Shown here piece by piece: positions 18,054 through 27,171 of a stretch of 64,000 bases of DNA. The notes under the pieces are model-generated. The model was not told the origin of the DNA, did no database searches, and was given only the letters and a program-made list of their open reading frames with translations. Numbering within the stretch: position 1 is the stretch's first letter; the number at the start of each line of letters is the position of its first letter. The position numbers and the translations under genes are program-made. Source of the stretch: Fretibacter sp964410285 (GTDB lineage Bacteria; Pseudomonadota; Alphaproteobacteria; Caulobacterales; Maricaulaceae). The stretch covers positions 1 to 64,000 of the forward strand of contig CAYPFR010000006.1 in NCBI GenBank assembly GCA_964410285.1, in the 5' to 3' direction.

Positions 18054-19142
18054 CTAGTAAAGTGTTTGCAGCGCCTTACCGTCGTAATCGCGAAGCTCAT
18101 CTACGCGGCCCTCTTTGACTTTTTTGACCCATTCAGGGTCTTGCAAGAGGGCACGGCCCACGGCCACAAGATCAAAATCCCCTCGATCAAGACGACGGAT
18201 TAATTCATCAAGCGAAGCAGCGGGCGAACCTTGCCCGGCAAAGGCTCCAAAGAAGTCACCATTTAGCCCAACAGACCCAACAGTGATCGTCGGCAGGCCC
18301 GTAAGCTTTTTGGCCCATCCTGCAAAATTTAGGTCAGAGCCCTCAAACTCAGCTTCCCAATAACGGCGCTGAGAGCAATGCAGAATGTCAACGCCGGCCT
18401 CTGCAAAGACATTTAAAAAGGCCGCTAGTTTTTCCGGCGTATCGGCAAGGCGCGCCGTATAATCTTGCTGTTTCCACTGAGAAATACGCAAGATAATAGG
18501 CATATCTGCGCCGACGGCTTTGCGGCACTCTCGAATGATCTCTCCGGCAAAACGGGCGCGTTCAATTAGCCCGCCGCCGTAAATATCTTCGCGCTTATTC
18601 ATAACGTCCCAGAAAAATTGGTCGATCAAGTACCCATGCGCGCCGTGGATTTCAATCGCATCAAACCCCAAAGCCTTGGCATGAGCGGCAGAGCGCGCAT
18701 AGCTGCTGATCATATCCTCTACCTCGGCTTCGCTGGGCGCAGGCAAAACGGCTTTGCCGGTATGTGTAGTGCCAGAGGGGCTATCACTATCTGCTTCGGG
18801 GTTATGTCCAGTGCCGGGTTTGCGGACCATTCCCACATGCCAGAGCTGCGGGGCGATCTTACCGCCTTCCGCATGCACGGCCTTTGCAACAGCCTCCCAG
18901 CCTCTCAGCGGCGCCTCTCCGTAAAATTTTGGATAGTTTGGATCATTGGCAGAGCCGGGGCGGTCCGTCACAGTGCCTTCGGTAATAATCAACCCCACAT
19001 GATTGGCGGCGCGGCGTTTGTAATAGGCCGCAACATCCTCGCCTGGAATACCGCCCGGCGAAAAACTACGCGTCATAGGTGCCATGCAAATGCGGTTGGG
19101 CAATGTTAATCCGCGGCAAGAAAAGGAAGAAAAGAGGGTCAT
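18054..19142 (-). CDS. NADH:flavin oxidoreductase, Old Yellow Enzyme family
   Basis: FMN-dependent ene-reductase of about 362 residues, cytoplasmic. The TIM-barrel signatures are visible: NRICMAPMTRS at the N terminus, GKIAPQLWHVG, EIHGAHGYLIDQFF and the C-terminal DFDLVAVGRALLQDPEWV. Substrates of this family are activated alkenes, such as unsaturated aldehydes or nitro compounds; the true one is unknown. It lies alone between the convergent gsp operon and the ccm operon. Confidence 0.9.
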   Translation of the reverse strand: MTLFSSFSCRGLTLPNRICMAPMTRSFSPGGIPGEDVAAYYKRRAANHVGLIITEGTVTDRPGSANDPNYPKFYGEAPLRGWEAVAKAVHAEGGKIAPQLWHVGMVRKPGTGHNPEADSDSPSGTTHTGKAVLPAPSEAEVEDMISSYARSAAHAKALGFDAIEIHGAHGYLIDQFFWDVMNKREDIYGGGLIERARFAGEIIRECRKAVGADMPIILRISQWKQQDYTARLADTPEKLAAFLNVFAEAGVDILHCSQRRYWEAEFEGSDLNFAGWAKKLTGLPTITVGSVGLNGDFFGAFAGQGSPAASLDELIRRLDRGDFDLVAVGRALLQDPEWVKKVKEGRVDELRDYDGKALQTLY

Positions 19143-19186
19143 GAAAATCTCGGCTAAGTGAGGTCGTTAAGAATGTCTTTCGGCCC

Positions 19187-19792
19187 TTATTCCATGTTCC
19201 AGCCGCTTTGGGAAATTATCTCTGCAATTAAGGGCTCCTGCCCGGCAAGAGCCTCTCTCATGCGCGCTATTTCAGCGCGCGCCTCTGTTTCTTGTCCCAA
19301 CACTTTGCGCGCGCGAAGTAGCCTTAGCCAGCCCTGAGCGTCCTGCGGCGTATCAATGAGCCGCGAGGAAAGCCCGTCGACCATGGCCGTAATTCGCTCC
19401 GAACGCTCCTTGGGCGTCATTTTCTCAAATTCGGAGGCGGCGGCGGCAACAGCGGGCGAAAGCGGCGGCGGCGCGTCCGCGAGCCGGCCTGTGAGTTCGG
19501 GCGCGCCGAGCTTGAGATAGATCACCGGCGTGAGCAGCAAGATAAAAGTAAAGATACCAAGTGTAAGCCCACGCTGCGGGCGGGCGGGCCGAGCTTGGGT
19601 AAAGGCGGCGGGCGCGGCTTGAAGAATGCGGCGCTCGAATCGCCGGCGCTCGGCTTCGTCTTCGATCTCATCAAGCGCAGCTCGGTAATCAGACAGGTCG
19701 TCGGCTTGCTGGCGGGGCGGGGCGCCGTAAAGGGGGGCGCAGATAAACAAAAGCGCGCCAAAACAAAAAATTAAAAGCACGATCCAGATCAT
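19187..19792 (-). CDS. ccmI: Cytochrome c maturation protein CcmI
   Basis: Membrane-anchored chaperone for apocytochrome c in system I cytochrome c maturation. The N terminus has one hydrophobic segment (IWIVLLIFCFGALLFICAP), the family's DYRAALDEIEDE region, a second hydrophobic segment near 75-95 and a short C-terminal TPR-like helix pair (WLRLLRARKVLGQ). At 201 residues it is shorter than long CcmI proteins. Its start overlaps the ccmH stop by 4 bases. Confidence 0.83.
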   Translation of the reverse strand: MIWIVLLIFCFGALLFICAPLYGAPPRQQADDLSDYRAALDEIEDEAERRRFERRILQAAPAAFTQARPARPQRGLTLGIFTFILLLTPVIYLKLGAPELTGRLADAPPPLSPAVAAAASEFEKMTPKERSERITAMVDGLSSRLIDTPQDAQGWLRLLRARKVLGQETEARAEIARMREALAGQEPLIAEIISQSGWNME

Positions 19793-20238
19793 GGGTCCAT
19801 TCCGCCCAAAATCTTATCCAATTTTTCACGCTCTTGCGCGCTCAGCGCCTCTGGTGTTCGCATCTGAGCCCGCCCGCGCGGGACACGCAAAAACCATAGC
19901 GCCCCTATCAAAACTGCAAAGAAAGGCGCCGCCCACAACACATAGGTATTTTTCTGCACAGGCGGCTTCAGCAGTACAAAATCGCCATAGCGCTGCTGCA
20001 TAAAATCCAAAACCTGCTGATCACTCTCACCCGCCCGCACGCGCGACCTTACGAGGCGGCGCATATCTTCAGCGAGACTGACATCGGAGTCCTCGATAGA
20101 TTGGTTTTGGCAAACCACGCAGCGCAGGCTTTGGCCGATATTTTTTGCCCGCGCTTCTACCTCCGCCTCGCTGATTTGGCCAAAAGCGAGAGGCGGGTAG
20201 ATTAAAAAAGCTGCAATTATAAGAATAATACGCTTCAT
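19789..20238 (-). CDS. ccmH: Cytochrome c maturation thiol-disulfide protein CcmH/CycL
   Basis: Periplasmic-facing membrane protein that reduces the apocytochrome CxxCH disulfide. It carries a signal peptide, the family motif LRCVVCQNQSIEDSD with Cys40 and Cys43, and a C-terminal transmembrane anchor (YVLWAAPFFAVLIGALWFL). It overlaps ccmG and ccmI by 4 bases each. Confidence 0.95.
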   Translation of the reverse strand: MKRIILIIAAFLIYPPLAFGQISEAEVEARAKNIGQSLRCVVCQNQSIEDSDVSLAEDMRRLVRSRVRAGESDQQVLDFMQQRYGDFVLLKPPVQKNTYVLWAAPFFAVLIGALWFLRVPRGRAQMRTPEALSAQEREKLDKILGGMDP

Positions 20239-20765
20239 GGCAGTTTCGCCTTTAGAAGGCGAATGCGCGGTTCAAATTCATCTTGCCAAACCTCGGGCGT
20301 GATAATCCCCGTATGTTTGAACCTTATGCGCCCGCGCGGGCCAATGAGAAATGTTTCAGGCGCGCCCGTGATCCCAAGATCAATCGCAAGCAGACTCGCC
20401 GCGTCAAAAATAACGGCGTCATAGGGATTACCATGCTCGGAAAGCCAACCTTGTCCCGCCCGCCGGCTATCGCGCCAATCCACGCCGACGATTTGAATAT
20501 CTGTTCGCGGGGACAGCGCCATAAGCTGCGGATGCTCGGCGATGCAGGCCGTGCACCAAGATCCAAAAATATTCAGCAGGCTTATCTTGTCTTTGAAGAC
20601 ATGCTGCGTAATTTCAGGCTGGTCTTCATAAAGGCTCGGAAGGCTGAATTCAGGCACCGGCCGGTCTATCATCTCACTTGGCAGGGCGGCGGGGTCACGC
20701 GATAGGCCCAATGCAAAGGCGATGATAAGAAACCCAAAAGCAATAATAGGAATAAATGCGCGCAT
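20235..20765 (-). CDS. ccmG: Thiol:disulfide interchange protein CcmG/DsbE
   Basis: Membrane-tethered thioredoxin that supplies reductant for haem ligation. It has an N-terminal signal anchor (about 4-20), the PEFSLPSL entry strand and the active site WCTAC with Cys71 and Cys74. Its ATG overlaps the ccmF stop by one base. Confidence 0.94.
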   Translation of the reverse strand: MRAFIPIIAFGFLIIAFALGLSRDPAALPSEMIDRPVPEFSLPSLYEDQPEITQHVFKDKISLLNIFGSWCTACIAEHPQLMALSPRTDIQIVGVDWRDSRRAGQGWLSEHGNPYDAVIFDAASLLAIDLGITGAPETFLIGPRGRIRFKHTGIITPEVWQDEFEPRIRLLKAKLP

Positions 20766-22702
20766 TATGGCTGCCCCCTCAGCCGCCGGTCAAATAGGCC
20801 AATAAACCCTGCGAATGCCATGATAATCGCGCCGAGCCAAATCCACACGACATAGGGATGGTAATAAGCGCGAATAATCCAGCGTTCTTTATCGGCTGGA
20901 TTTTCCGAAATTGACGCAAGCAAGCTGTGACGTAAGCGTAGATGAAGGCCGGCCTCTGTGGTAAGCATATGGCGAACGGGATAATAGCGGCGTTCTGTGC
21001 GCACTGTGCCCACAGGCTTGCCGTTTTTACTCAAGGCCACATCTGCCGCGAGGAATTCGTAATTCCCTCTCCTATCATTTTGCAAAGGCCCCATAGTAAA
21101 GCTGTATCCTGCAAGCGTTAGGCTCTCTCCCGGCAGTAACGCCTTTGAGCTATCTTGTGACCAAACAGACATAGCGGTGATACCCGCCGCGCAGATCGCA
21201 AATCCAAGATGAGCACAGACAAAAGCCCAGCTTGCGGCGGGCTGCGCGCGCAAAAGCTTCGTGCTTTCGGCGAGGCTGACCTTCCCCCATTTTACCCTTC
21301 GCCCCATGACGGTCAGCGTCCCAAAGGCCAGATAGGCACAAAGGGCCAAGACTATCCCCCCAATGATTGACTTGCCAATCCAAAGGGTCAGCAAAGTGAC
21401 ACCCCCCGCAAGCCCGGCAGATTTGAGGAAAAAGGGCCGCAGCCGCGCAAGGCTGTCCTCGCGCCATTTTAGCAAAGGCCCCGTCCCCATAAATAGGATC
21501 AACAGGCACATGATCGGCGCGAAGGTGAGGTTGAAATAAGGCGCGCCGACAGAGATTTTATCGCCAAAAAAGGCATCAATAAACAAAGGATAAAATGTGC
21601 CGAGGAATACGGTGAGCGCCGAGCAGACCAAAAGCATATTATTGAGCGCCAAAGCCCCACTGCGCGAGACGGGTTCAAAGCCCCCCGAGCCGCGCAGGGT
21701 CTTGGCGCGCAGCGCATAGAGCCCGAGCGCCCCGCCCGTTGTCACCGCCAAAAGCGCCAGAATATAAACGCCGCGCTCTGGATCTGTCGCAAAGGCATGC
21801 ACACTCACCAACACTCCCGAGCGGACCACGAATGTGCCAATCAGGCTAAGTGAGAAAGCCGAGATCGCAAGCAAGACTGTCCAGCTTGGGAAATTATGGC
21901 GCGTTCCGAGCACCAAAAGAGAATGCAGCAAAGCGGTCCCCGCCAGCCACGGCATGAATGACACATTCTCGACAGGGTCCCACATCCACCAGCCGCCCCA
22001 GCCAAGCTCATAATAGGCCCAATAGCTTCCCAGAGCGATACCGATCGTCAGAAAACTCCATGCCGTTAGGACCCAAGGCCGTAGCCAGCGCGCCCATACG
22101 GCGTCAATTCGTCCTTCAATTAGGGCGGCGACCGCGAAAGCAAAGCTGATCGAAAATCCAACATATCCGAGATATAGAAAAGGCGGATGAAAGGCGAGAC
22201 CCGGGTCCTGCAAAAGCGGATTGAGACCATTTCCTTCGGCGGGCAATATCGGGAGCCGCTCAAAGGGATTAGAGGTGAGGAGCAAAAATCCGATAAACCC
22301 AACCCCAAGCATGGCCTGCACAGATAGGGCGCGGGCACGAAGGGAGCGTGGCAAACGTTTCCCAAAGGCTGGAACCAGCGCGCCGTATAGCGCCAATATT
22401 AGCACCCAAAGCAGCATGGAGCCCTCGTGGTTGGCCCAGACTCCGCTAATTTTATAAAGCAAAGGCTTGGCACTATGAGAGTGGCTGGCCGCGAGTTTGA
22501 CGCTAAAATCGGACGTCAGAAATACGAAACTAAGCGCGGCGTAAGACATCGCAATCAGTATGAATTGACCGTAAGCCGCGCGGTCACCAAAGGCCATGAG
22601 ACGAAGGTCGCCCCTTTTCGCTCCGAGCATCGGCAAAATGGATTGCAAGAGGGCCGTCAGGAACGCCAATATGAGCGCGATATGTCCAATCTCTGCAATC
22701 AC
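20765..22702 (-). CDS. ccmF: Cytochrome c haem lyase subunit CcmF
   Basis: Polytopic inner-membrane protein that transfers haem to apocytochrome c. The 645 residues contain many transmembrane segments and the tryptophan-rich WWD signature (GWGGWWMWDPVENVSFMPW) near residue 240, with the usual histidines in the flanking loops. The start is GTG. It opens the operon ccmF-G-H-I. The gene normally preceding it, ccmE, is not in this window. Confidence 0.96.
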   Translation of the reverse strand: MIAEIGHIALILAFLTALLQSILPMLGAKRGDLRLMAFGDRAAYGQFILIAMSYAALSFVFLTSDFSVKLAASHSHSAKPLLYKISGVWANHEGSMLLWVLILALYGALVPAFGKRLPRSLRARALSVQAMLGVGFIGFLLLTSNPFERLPILPAEGNGLNPLLQDPGLAFHPPFLYLGYVGFSISFAFAVAALIEGRIDAVWARWLRPWVLTAWSFLTIGIALGSYWAYYELGWGGWWMWDPVENVSFMPWLAGTALLHSLLVLGTRHNFPSWTVLLAISAFSLSLIGTFVVRSGVLVSVHAFATDPERGVYILALLAVTTGGALGLYALRAKTLRGSGGFEPVSRSGALALNNMLLVCSALTVFLGTFYPLFIDAFFGDKISVGAPYFNLTFAPIMCLLILFMGTGPLLKWREDSLARLRPFFLKSAGLAGGVTLLTLWIGKSIIGGIVLALCAYLAFGTLTVMGRRVKWGKVSLAESTKLLRAQPAASWAFVCAHLGFAICAAGITAMSVWSQDSSKALLPGESLTLAGYSFTMGPLQNDRRGNYEFLAADVALSKNGKPVGTVRTERRYYPVRHMLTTEAGLHLRLRHSLLASISENPADKERWIIRAYYHPYVVWIWLGAIIMAFAGFIGLFDRRLRGQP

Positions 22703-22770
22703 GCCATAGCTATAGCGCCGCTGGCTATTTTGGCTAGGCTTTTGATGTCGCAGTCACCGCACAAGCCCGC

Positions 22771-23706
22771 CTAGAAAGAGAGGCCGCGAACCGTATTCAG
22801 GCTCTTTGCAATAGAGGCCTCATAAGGGCGTTTGGGTTGATCATGCTCGGTAATAAAATACTCGAGTCCGGAGAGCTCATTCATGGCAAATATCGCGGCG
22901 AAGTCTGTATCGCCTTCCCCGACATTGACCATGTAATTCTGCCCAATCTCTTCATAGCTGGGATTGGTTTTCAAAAAGACATTGGGGTCGCCTTTCATAT
23001 CTTTCACATGGCAGAGCTTGAAACGGCCGGGATAGCGCTTGAAGAGGGTCTCAATATTTACGCTAGCCAGATTGGTCCAGAAAATATCAAGTTCAAAATC
23101 AAGGTTTTCCGGCGCGGTTTCATTCATCAAAATATCCATTGCCGTCGTGCCTCCGCCCAGATCCTCAAATTCAAATTGATGATTATGATACGCAAGACGT
23201 AGGCCTGCATCCGCGAGTTTCTGCCCCGCAAGGTTCATGACTTTGGCGTGGCGCTTCCAATCGTCGAGGCTGCGTTGATCGTCAGCCATATAAGGGACAA
23301 CCGCATATTTAAGGCCCAAGGTTTTCGCCGTCCCAATCAGAGGCGAGAGGTCCGCCGGAACGGTATCATCATAGCTGATATGGGCAGCAGGCGATGGCAG
23401 GCCAATTTCATCCAGCATTTCTTTGAGGTCAGCCGGGCTGACCTGCGCCCAATTACGGCCATTTAGCTCCACATAGTCATAGCCGACATCTTTGATCATT
23501 TGGAAGGTGCCGCGAAAATCCTCTTCCATCATTGCCCGAAGAGTGTAGCTTTGAATGCCGACTTTATCGATTTTGTTCGCTGCGCTCATAGCTTTCCCTG
23601 CGAGCTCTTTTCCTTGCTGGACTGCCGCTGGGCCGTCAGCCTTCCGGCAAGCCGCTAGGGTGAGTGCGCTGCCTGCGCCTGTAAGTACCGTTCGGCGTGA
23701 TAACAT
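22771..23706 (-). CDS. Exported sugar phosphate isomerase/epimerase-type TIM barrel (Tat lipoprotein)
   Basis: Xylose-isomerase-like TIM barrel (AP endonuclease 2 superfamily), 311 residues. The N terminus holds a twin-arginine signal (SRRTVLTGAG) that ends in a lipobox (TLAAC, Cys20), so the enzyme is predicted to be folded in the cytoplasm and anchored outside. Metal-ligand segments YHNHQFEFE, FELDIFW, CHVKDM and ITEHDQ are present. The start at 23706 has AGGAGAT upstream and overlaps the preceding GMC stop (TAATG); a longer frame to 23859 is rejected. Homologues act on 3-keto sugars or as epimerases. Its place behind two GMC dehydrogenases suggests it processes their keto products in the periplasm. 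Confidence 0.85.
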   Translation of the reverse strand: MLSRRTVLTGAGSALTLAACRKADGPAAVQQGKELAGKAMSAANKIDKVGIQSYTLRAMMEEDFRGTFQMIKDVGYDYVELNGRNWAQVSPADLKEMLDEIGLPSPAAHISYDDTVPADLSPLIGTAKTLGLKYAVVPYMADDQRSLDDWKRHAKVMNLAGQKLADAGLRLAYHNHQFEFEDLGGGTTAMDILMNETAPENLDFELDIFWTNLASVNIETLFKRYPGRFKLCHVKDMKGDPNVFLKTNPSYEEIGQNYMVNVGEGDTDFAAIFAMNELSGLEYFITEHDQPKRPYEASIAKSLNTVRGLSF

Positions 23707-25412
23707 TAGAGATCTCCTGATTGAATAAGGTCTGCGGCGTAATTGGCCGCACGGGCCGAGAGCGCCATATAGGTTATGGATGGGTTTTGAATAGCTGAAG
23801 ACGTCATGGCGGCGCCGTCTGTAATGAACAAATTTTTCACGTCGTGGCATTGGTTCCATTTATTGAGCACAGAGGAGTTTGGATCACGTCCCATACGCGC
23901 CGTTCCCATTTCATGGATACGGTTGCCCGGCTTTGTCAGGCTGACCTCATGAACTTGGATATCTTTAAATTTGGCCCTGCGCAGAATGTCCTCCGCATCC
24001 TTTGAGGCCGCCTCCATCAAGGCCATTTCATTTGGCCCCATACGCGCATCAATCACGGGAATGGGGATTCCCCATTCATCTACTTTGTTTTTATGTAAGG
24101 TGATGCGGTTATTCGGGTCAGGTAGAACCTCTCCGTAAGCATCAAGGAAAACCGTCCAAGGGCCGGGCGTTCGGTTGGCGTTTTTGAACTCTTGGCCAAT
24201 CCCGGAGCGCGAAGCTTGCCATGACCCGCGCCCCGTATAGACCTGAAAGGCAAAGCCGCGTTTATAATCTTCGGTATAGTCAGGATAATTGCGGTAGCGG
24301 GGAATATATCCCTGCCCTGGGAAACGTCCAAAATAATGTTTGTCTTCCATGCCTTCAATTACGGCCTGGGCCCGCGCGCCTGCTACATGATCCATAAGAT
24401 TGCGCCCAACCTGATCCGAGCGGTTTGCGAGGCCATTTGGCATAACCTCTGATTTTGATTGTAGCAAAATGGCCGCCGAATTTAGGGCCGAGGCGTTTAA
24501 AAAAATCACTTTCGCGGTATAGGTTTTTGCCGCTTTCGTAACGCGGTCAATCACCTTTACCCCTGTTGCCCGTTGTGTCTTGGGGTCATAGGTGACGGAC
24601 GCGACAATGGAATCTGGCGTTAAGGTCAAATTTCCCGTTCGCTCGGCTGCGGGAAGGGTTGCCGAATTTGAGCTGAAATACGCTCCGTAAGAACAGCCGC
24701 GAAAGCAGCGATTGCGCGCTTGGCATGGCCCGCGCCCGAGCGCCATTTGTTCTGGCGTCGCATGGCTAAGGTTTGCGACGCGGCCCGAAATCAGCCTGAT
24801 ATTCTCATAATTCTCTTCAAGTTTTTCCTTCAATACCTGCCCCGCGCAATCTAGCTCAAAGGCAGGGAGATAATGCGGGCCGTCTGGCAATTGGGCGAAC
24901 CCGTCTCGGTTTCCCGCAATACCTGCAAATTTTTCAACATGATCATACCAAGGCTCCAGATCACGGTAACGTATGGGCCAATCCACGCCCACGCCGTCTG
25001 CTTTATTCGCATTAAAATCATGATCGGAGAGACGGTAACTCATCCGCGCCCACATCAAGCTTCGTCCCCCGACATGATAGCCTCGAAACCACTCATAATC
25101 GGTATTCAAAACATCATCGGGGTTGGCTGTCTCATACGGGTACTCGCTATCTTTCACCCAGAGATGTTTGGTGCTTTCAAAAAAGACATATAGGTCTTTC
25201 TGAATTTTATAATCTCGCGCGGCTTCATCGGGACGCACACGGTCCAAGAATTTTTTATCCCAAGGATCAAGATGATCGGTATAATCAATATTGGGATCGA
25301 TATCGCGTCCGCGCTCTAGCACGAGAGTTTTTAGTCCTCGCTCACACAGTTCCTTTGCCGCCCATCCGCCCGACATACCCGAGCCGACAACAATGACATC
25401 AAAGTCAGCCAT
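23706..25412 (-). CDS. GMC oxidoreductase, glucoside 3-dehydrogenase-type catalytic subunit (copy 1)
   Basis: FAD-dependent dehydrogenase of 568 residues. It carries the FAD-binding VVGSGMSGGW at the N terminus (residues 8-17) and the GMC catalytic pair His500 (HEMGTARMG) and Asn543 (QNPS). A CX5CX3C motif (Cys230, 236, 240) resembles the 3Fe-4S ligands known in bacterial FAD glucose dehydrogenases. It has no signal peptide, so export must come from a partner, probably the Tat-tagged small subunit encoded at 27171-27740. The protein is clearly paralogous to the adjacent copy 2. The likely reaction is oxidation of a glycoside C3-OH to a 3-keto-glycoside with electron transfer to a cytochrome; the substrate is inferred. 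Confidence 0.9.
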   Translation of the reverse strand: MADFDVIVVGSGMSGGWAAKELCERGLKTLVLERGRDIDPNIDYTDHLDPWDKKFLDRVRPDEAARDYKIQKDLYVFFESTKHLWVKDSEYPYETANPDDVLNTDYEWFRGYHVGGRSLMWARMSYRLSDHDFNANKADGVGVDWPIRYRDLEPWYDHVEKFAGIAGNRDGFAQLPDGPHYLPAFELDCAGQVLKEKLEENYENIRLISGRVANLSHATPEQMALGRGPCQARNRCFRGCSYGAYFSSNSATLPAAERTGNLTLTPDSIVASVTYDPKTQRATGVKVIDRVTKAAKTYTAKVIFLNASALNSAAILLQSKSEVMPNGLANRSDQVGRNLMDHVAGARAQAVIEGMEDKHYFGRFPGQGYIPRYRNYPDYTEDYKRGFAFQVYTGRGSWQASRSGIGQEFKNANRTPGPWTVFLDAYGEVLPDPNNRITLHKNKVDEWGIPIPVIDARMGPNEMALMEAASKDAEDILRRAKFKDIQVHEVSLTKPGNRIHEMGTARMGRDPNSSVLNKWNQCHDVKNLFITDGAAMTSSAIQNPSITYMALSARAANYAADLIQSGDL

Positions 25413-25455
25413 TATATCGCGGCCGCCTTGAACAAAATGCTTTGAAAGCGATCAC

Positions 25456-27171
25456 CTATAGCGTGCCAGCTTTCAACAGCTTCGCCGCATGATCAGCCGC
25501 CCGGGCGGAGAAGGCCATATATCCAAGCGACGGATTTTGGCAGCCCGCAGAGGTCATGAAGGACGCATCCGTGATAAACAGATTAGGGACATCATGACTC
25601 TGGTTCCATTTATTGAGCACAGACGTTTTCGGGTCATGCCCCATGCGGGCCGTGCCCATTTCGTGAATCCCGTTACCGGGCGGGGTTAGCGTCATATTTT
25701 CAGGATCATCACCGCCGATATTTGTGCATCCCGCCGCCGCGAGCATAGCCCGGCCATCAAGGGCCGCTTGGCGCATAAGTTTTTTCTCATTATCGCCGTG
25801 CTTGGCATCAAGGATCGGCACGGGGAAACCCCACGCATCGGTCTTGGTTGGATGCAGACGAACATGATTATCATAATTGGGCAAAATTTCGCCAAAGCCC
25901 GTGATTGAAATCACCCATGGGCCCGGCTTGCGGTTCGCCGCTTTGTAATCGGCGCCAACGCCAGCCGCATTTGACGATCCTTTCCACTGCCCCCGGTAAG
26001 CCCGCCCCTGATACCCAAATCCGCGAATAAATCCGTCGCCATCTTCTGTATGATTTCGGAAACGCGGAATATAAATTCCGTTGGGCCGGCGGCCAAAGTG
26101 ATGCTTATCTTCATTCCCCGGTAAAGTGCCGTAAGACGAGCCGCCAATAATATGGTCCATCAAATTATGTCCAAGTTGGCCCGAGCTATTAGCAAGGCCC
26201 GTCTTGAAACTCTCTGATTTCGAATTGAGCAAAATCATAGAACTCGGGATCGCGCCTGCATTGAGAAAGACGAGGCGCGCCGTCATTGTCTTGGCGGTTT
26301 TGGTCTGGGTATTGACCGTACGCACGCCGCTTACGCGGTTTGTCTCAGGGTCATAGTCAAGCCCATGCACAGCAGTATCATTTATAAGGGTAAGATTACC
26401 GGTCCGCCGCGCGGCCGGGAGCGTTGCTGAATTGGAACTGAAATACGCGCCAAAAGAACAGCCACGGAAGCAATGATCACGTGCCAGACAGCGCCCTCGG
26501 CCAAGCTCTAACTGCTCTTGTGTTGGCGCGGTAAGATTGGCAACTCGCCCGGGAATGACCTTGCGGCCGGGGAATTTTGCCTCGACATGATTTTTGAAGT
26601 CTTCTTCTGCGCAGGTCAGATCATGCGGCGGTTGGAACACGCTATCTGGCAAAATTTCTAGGCCTTCCTTTGAGCCGGAAATTCCTGCAAATTTTTCGAC
26701 ATAATCATACCACGGCGCAATATCGTCATAGCGCACAGGCCAATCGATGCCGTGGCCGTCTTTTTTATTGGCCTCAAAATCAATATTAGAAAAGCGGTAG
26801 CTTTGCCGTCCCCACATAATCGAGCGACCGCCCGTATGATAGCCGCGCCGCCAGCGATAGCTTTGGCCCTCGGGGACGATATAGGGATGCTCTGCATCTT
26901 TGACCCAGAACTGTTTTGTATAGCTGTGGAAGGCATAGACCTCCGATTGGATAGGATAGTCTTTCAGGTCTTGAGGAGACTTCCAATTAAGCTGTTCATG
27001 CTCCCATGGATCTTCCATATCTGTATAGTCTTCGACGGGGTCAATATCGCGCCCGCGTTCAATCACGCAAACCTTAAGGCCCCGCTCGCACATCTCTTTG
27101 GCCACCCAGCCGCCGGACATACCGGAGCCAACAACGATTACATCAAAATCATAACTCTTATTATCGGTCAT
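25456..27171 (-). CDS. GMC oxidoreductase, glucoside 3-dehydrogenase-type catalytic subunit (copy 2)
   Basis: Paralogue of the neighbouring GMC enzyme, about 571 residues, with the same VVGSGMSGGW FAD motif, CX5CX3C cysteines (228, 234, 238) and C-terminal HEMGTARMG and QNPS catalytic segments. It has no signal peptide. I prefer the ATG at 27171, which overlaps the stop of the small-subunit gene (TAATG); an ATG four codons upstream at 27183 is possible. It lies directly behind the small-subunit gene, so it may be the primary partner and copy 1 an alternative catalytic subunit. Confidence 0.9.
   Translation of the reverse strand: MTDNKSYDFDVIVVGSGMSGGWVAKEMCERGLKVCVIERGRDIDPVEDYTDMEDPWEHEQLNWKSPQDLKDYPIQSEVYAFHSYTKQFWVKDAEHPYIVPEGQSYRWRRGYHTGGRSIMWGRQSYRFSNIDFEANKKDGHGIDWPVRYDDIAPWYDYVEKFAGISGSKEGLEILPDSVFQPPHDLTCAEEDFKNHVEAKFPGRKVIPGRVANLTAPTQEQLELGRGRCLARDHCFRGCSFGAYFSSNSATLPAARRTGNLTLINDTAVHGLDYDPETNRVSGVRTVNTQTKTAKTMTARLVFLNAGAIPSSMILLNSKSESFKTGLANSSGQLGHNLMDHIIGGSSYGTLPGNEDKHHFGRRPNGIYIPRFRNHTEDGDGFIRGFGYQGRAYRGQWKGSSNAAGVGADYKAANRKPGPWVISITGFGEILPNYDNHVRLHPTKTDAWGFPVPILDAKHGDNEKKLMRQAALDGRAMLAAAGCTNIGGDDPENMTLTPPGNGIHEMGTARMGHDPKTSVLNKWNQSHDVPNLFITDASFMTSAGCQNPSLGYMAFSARAADHAAKLLKAGTL

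Noticed and set aside
22703..22773. Mini-frame after the exported isomerase stop, about 20 residues starting CGDCDIKSL after a TTG, overlapping the ccmF GTG
   Set aside because: The CxxC and the stop/start overlap are suggestive, but the frame is too short, lacks a ribosome site and does not resemble CcmE. Readthrough of the isomerase TAG would be needed for it to extend that protein.
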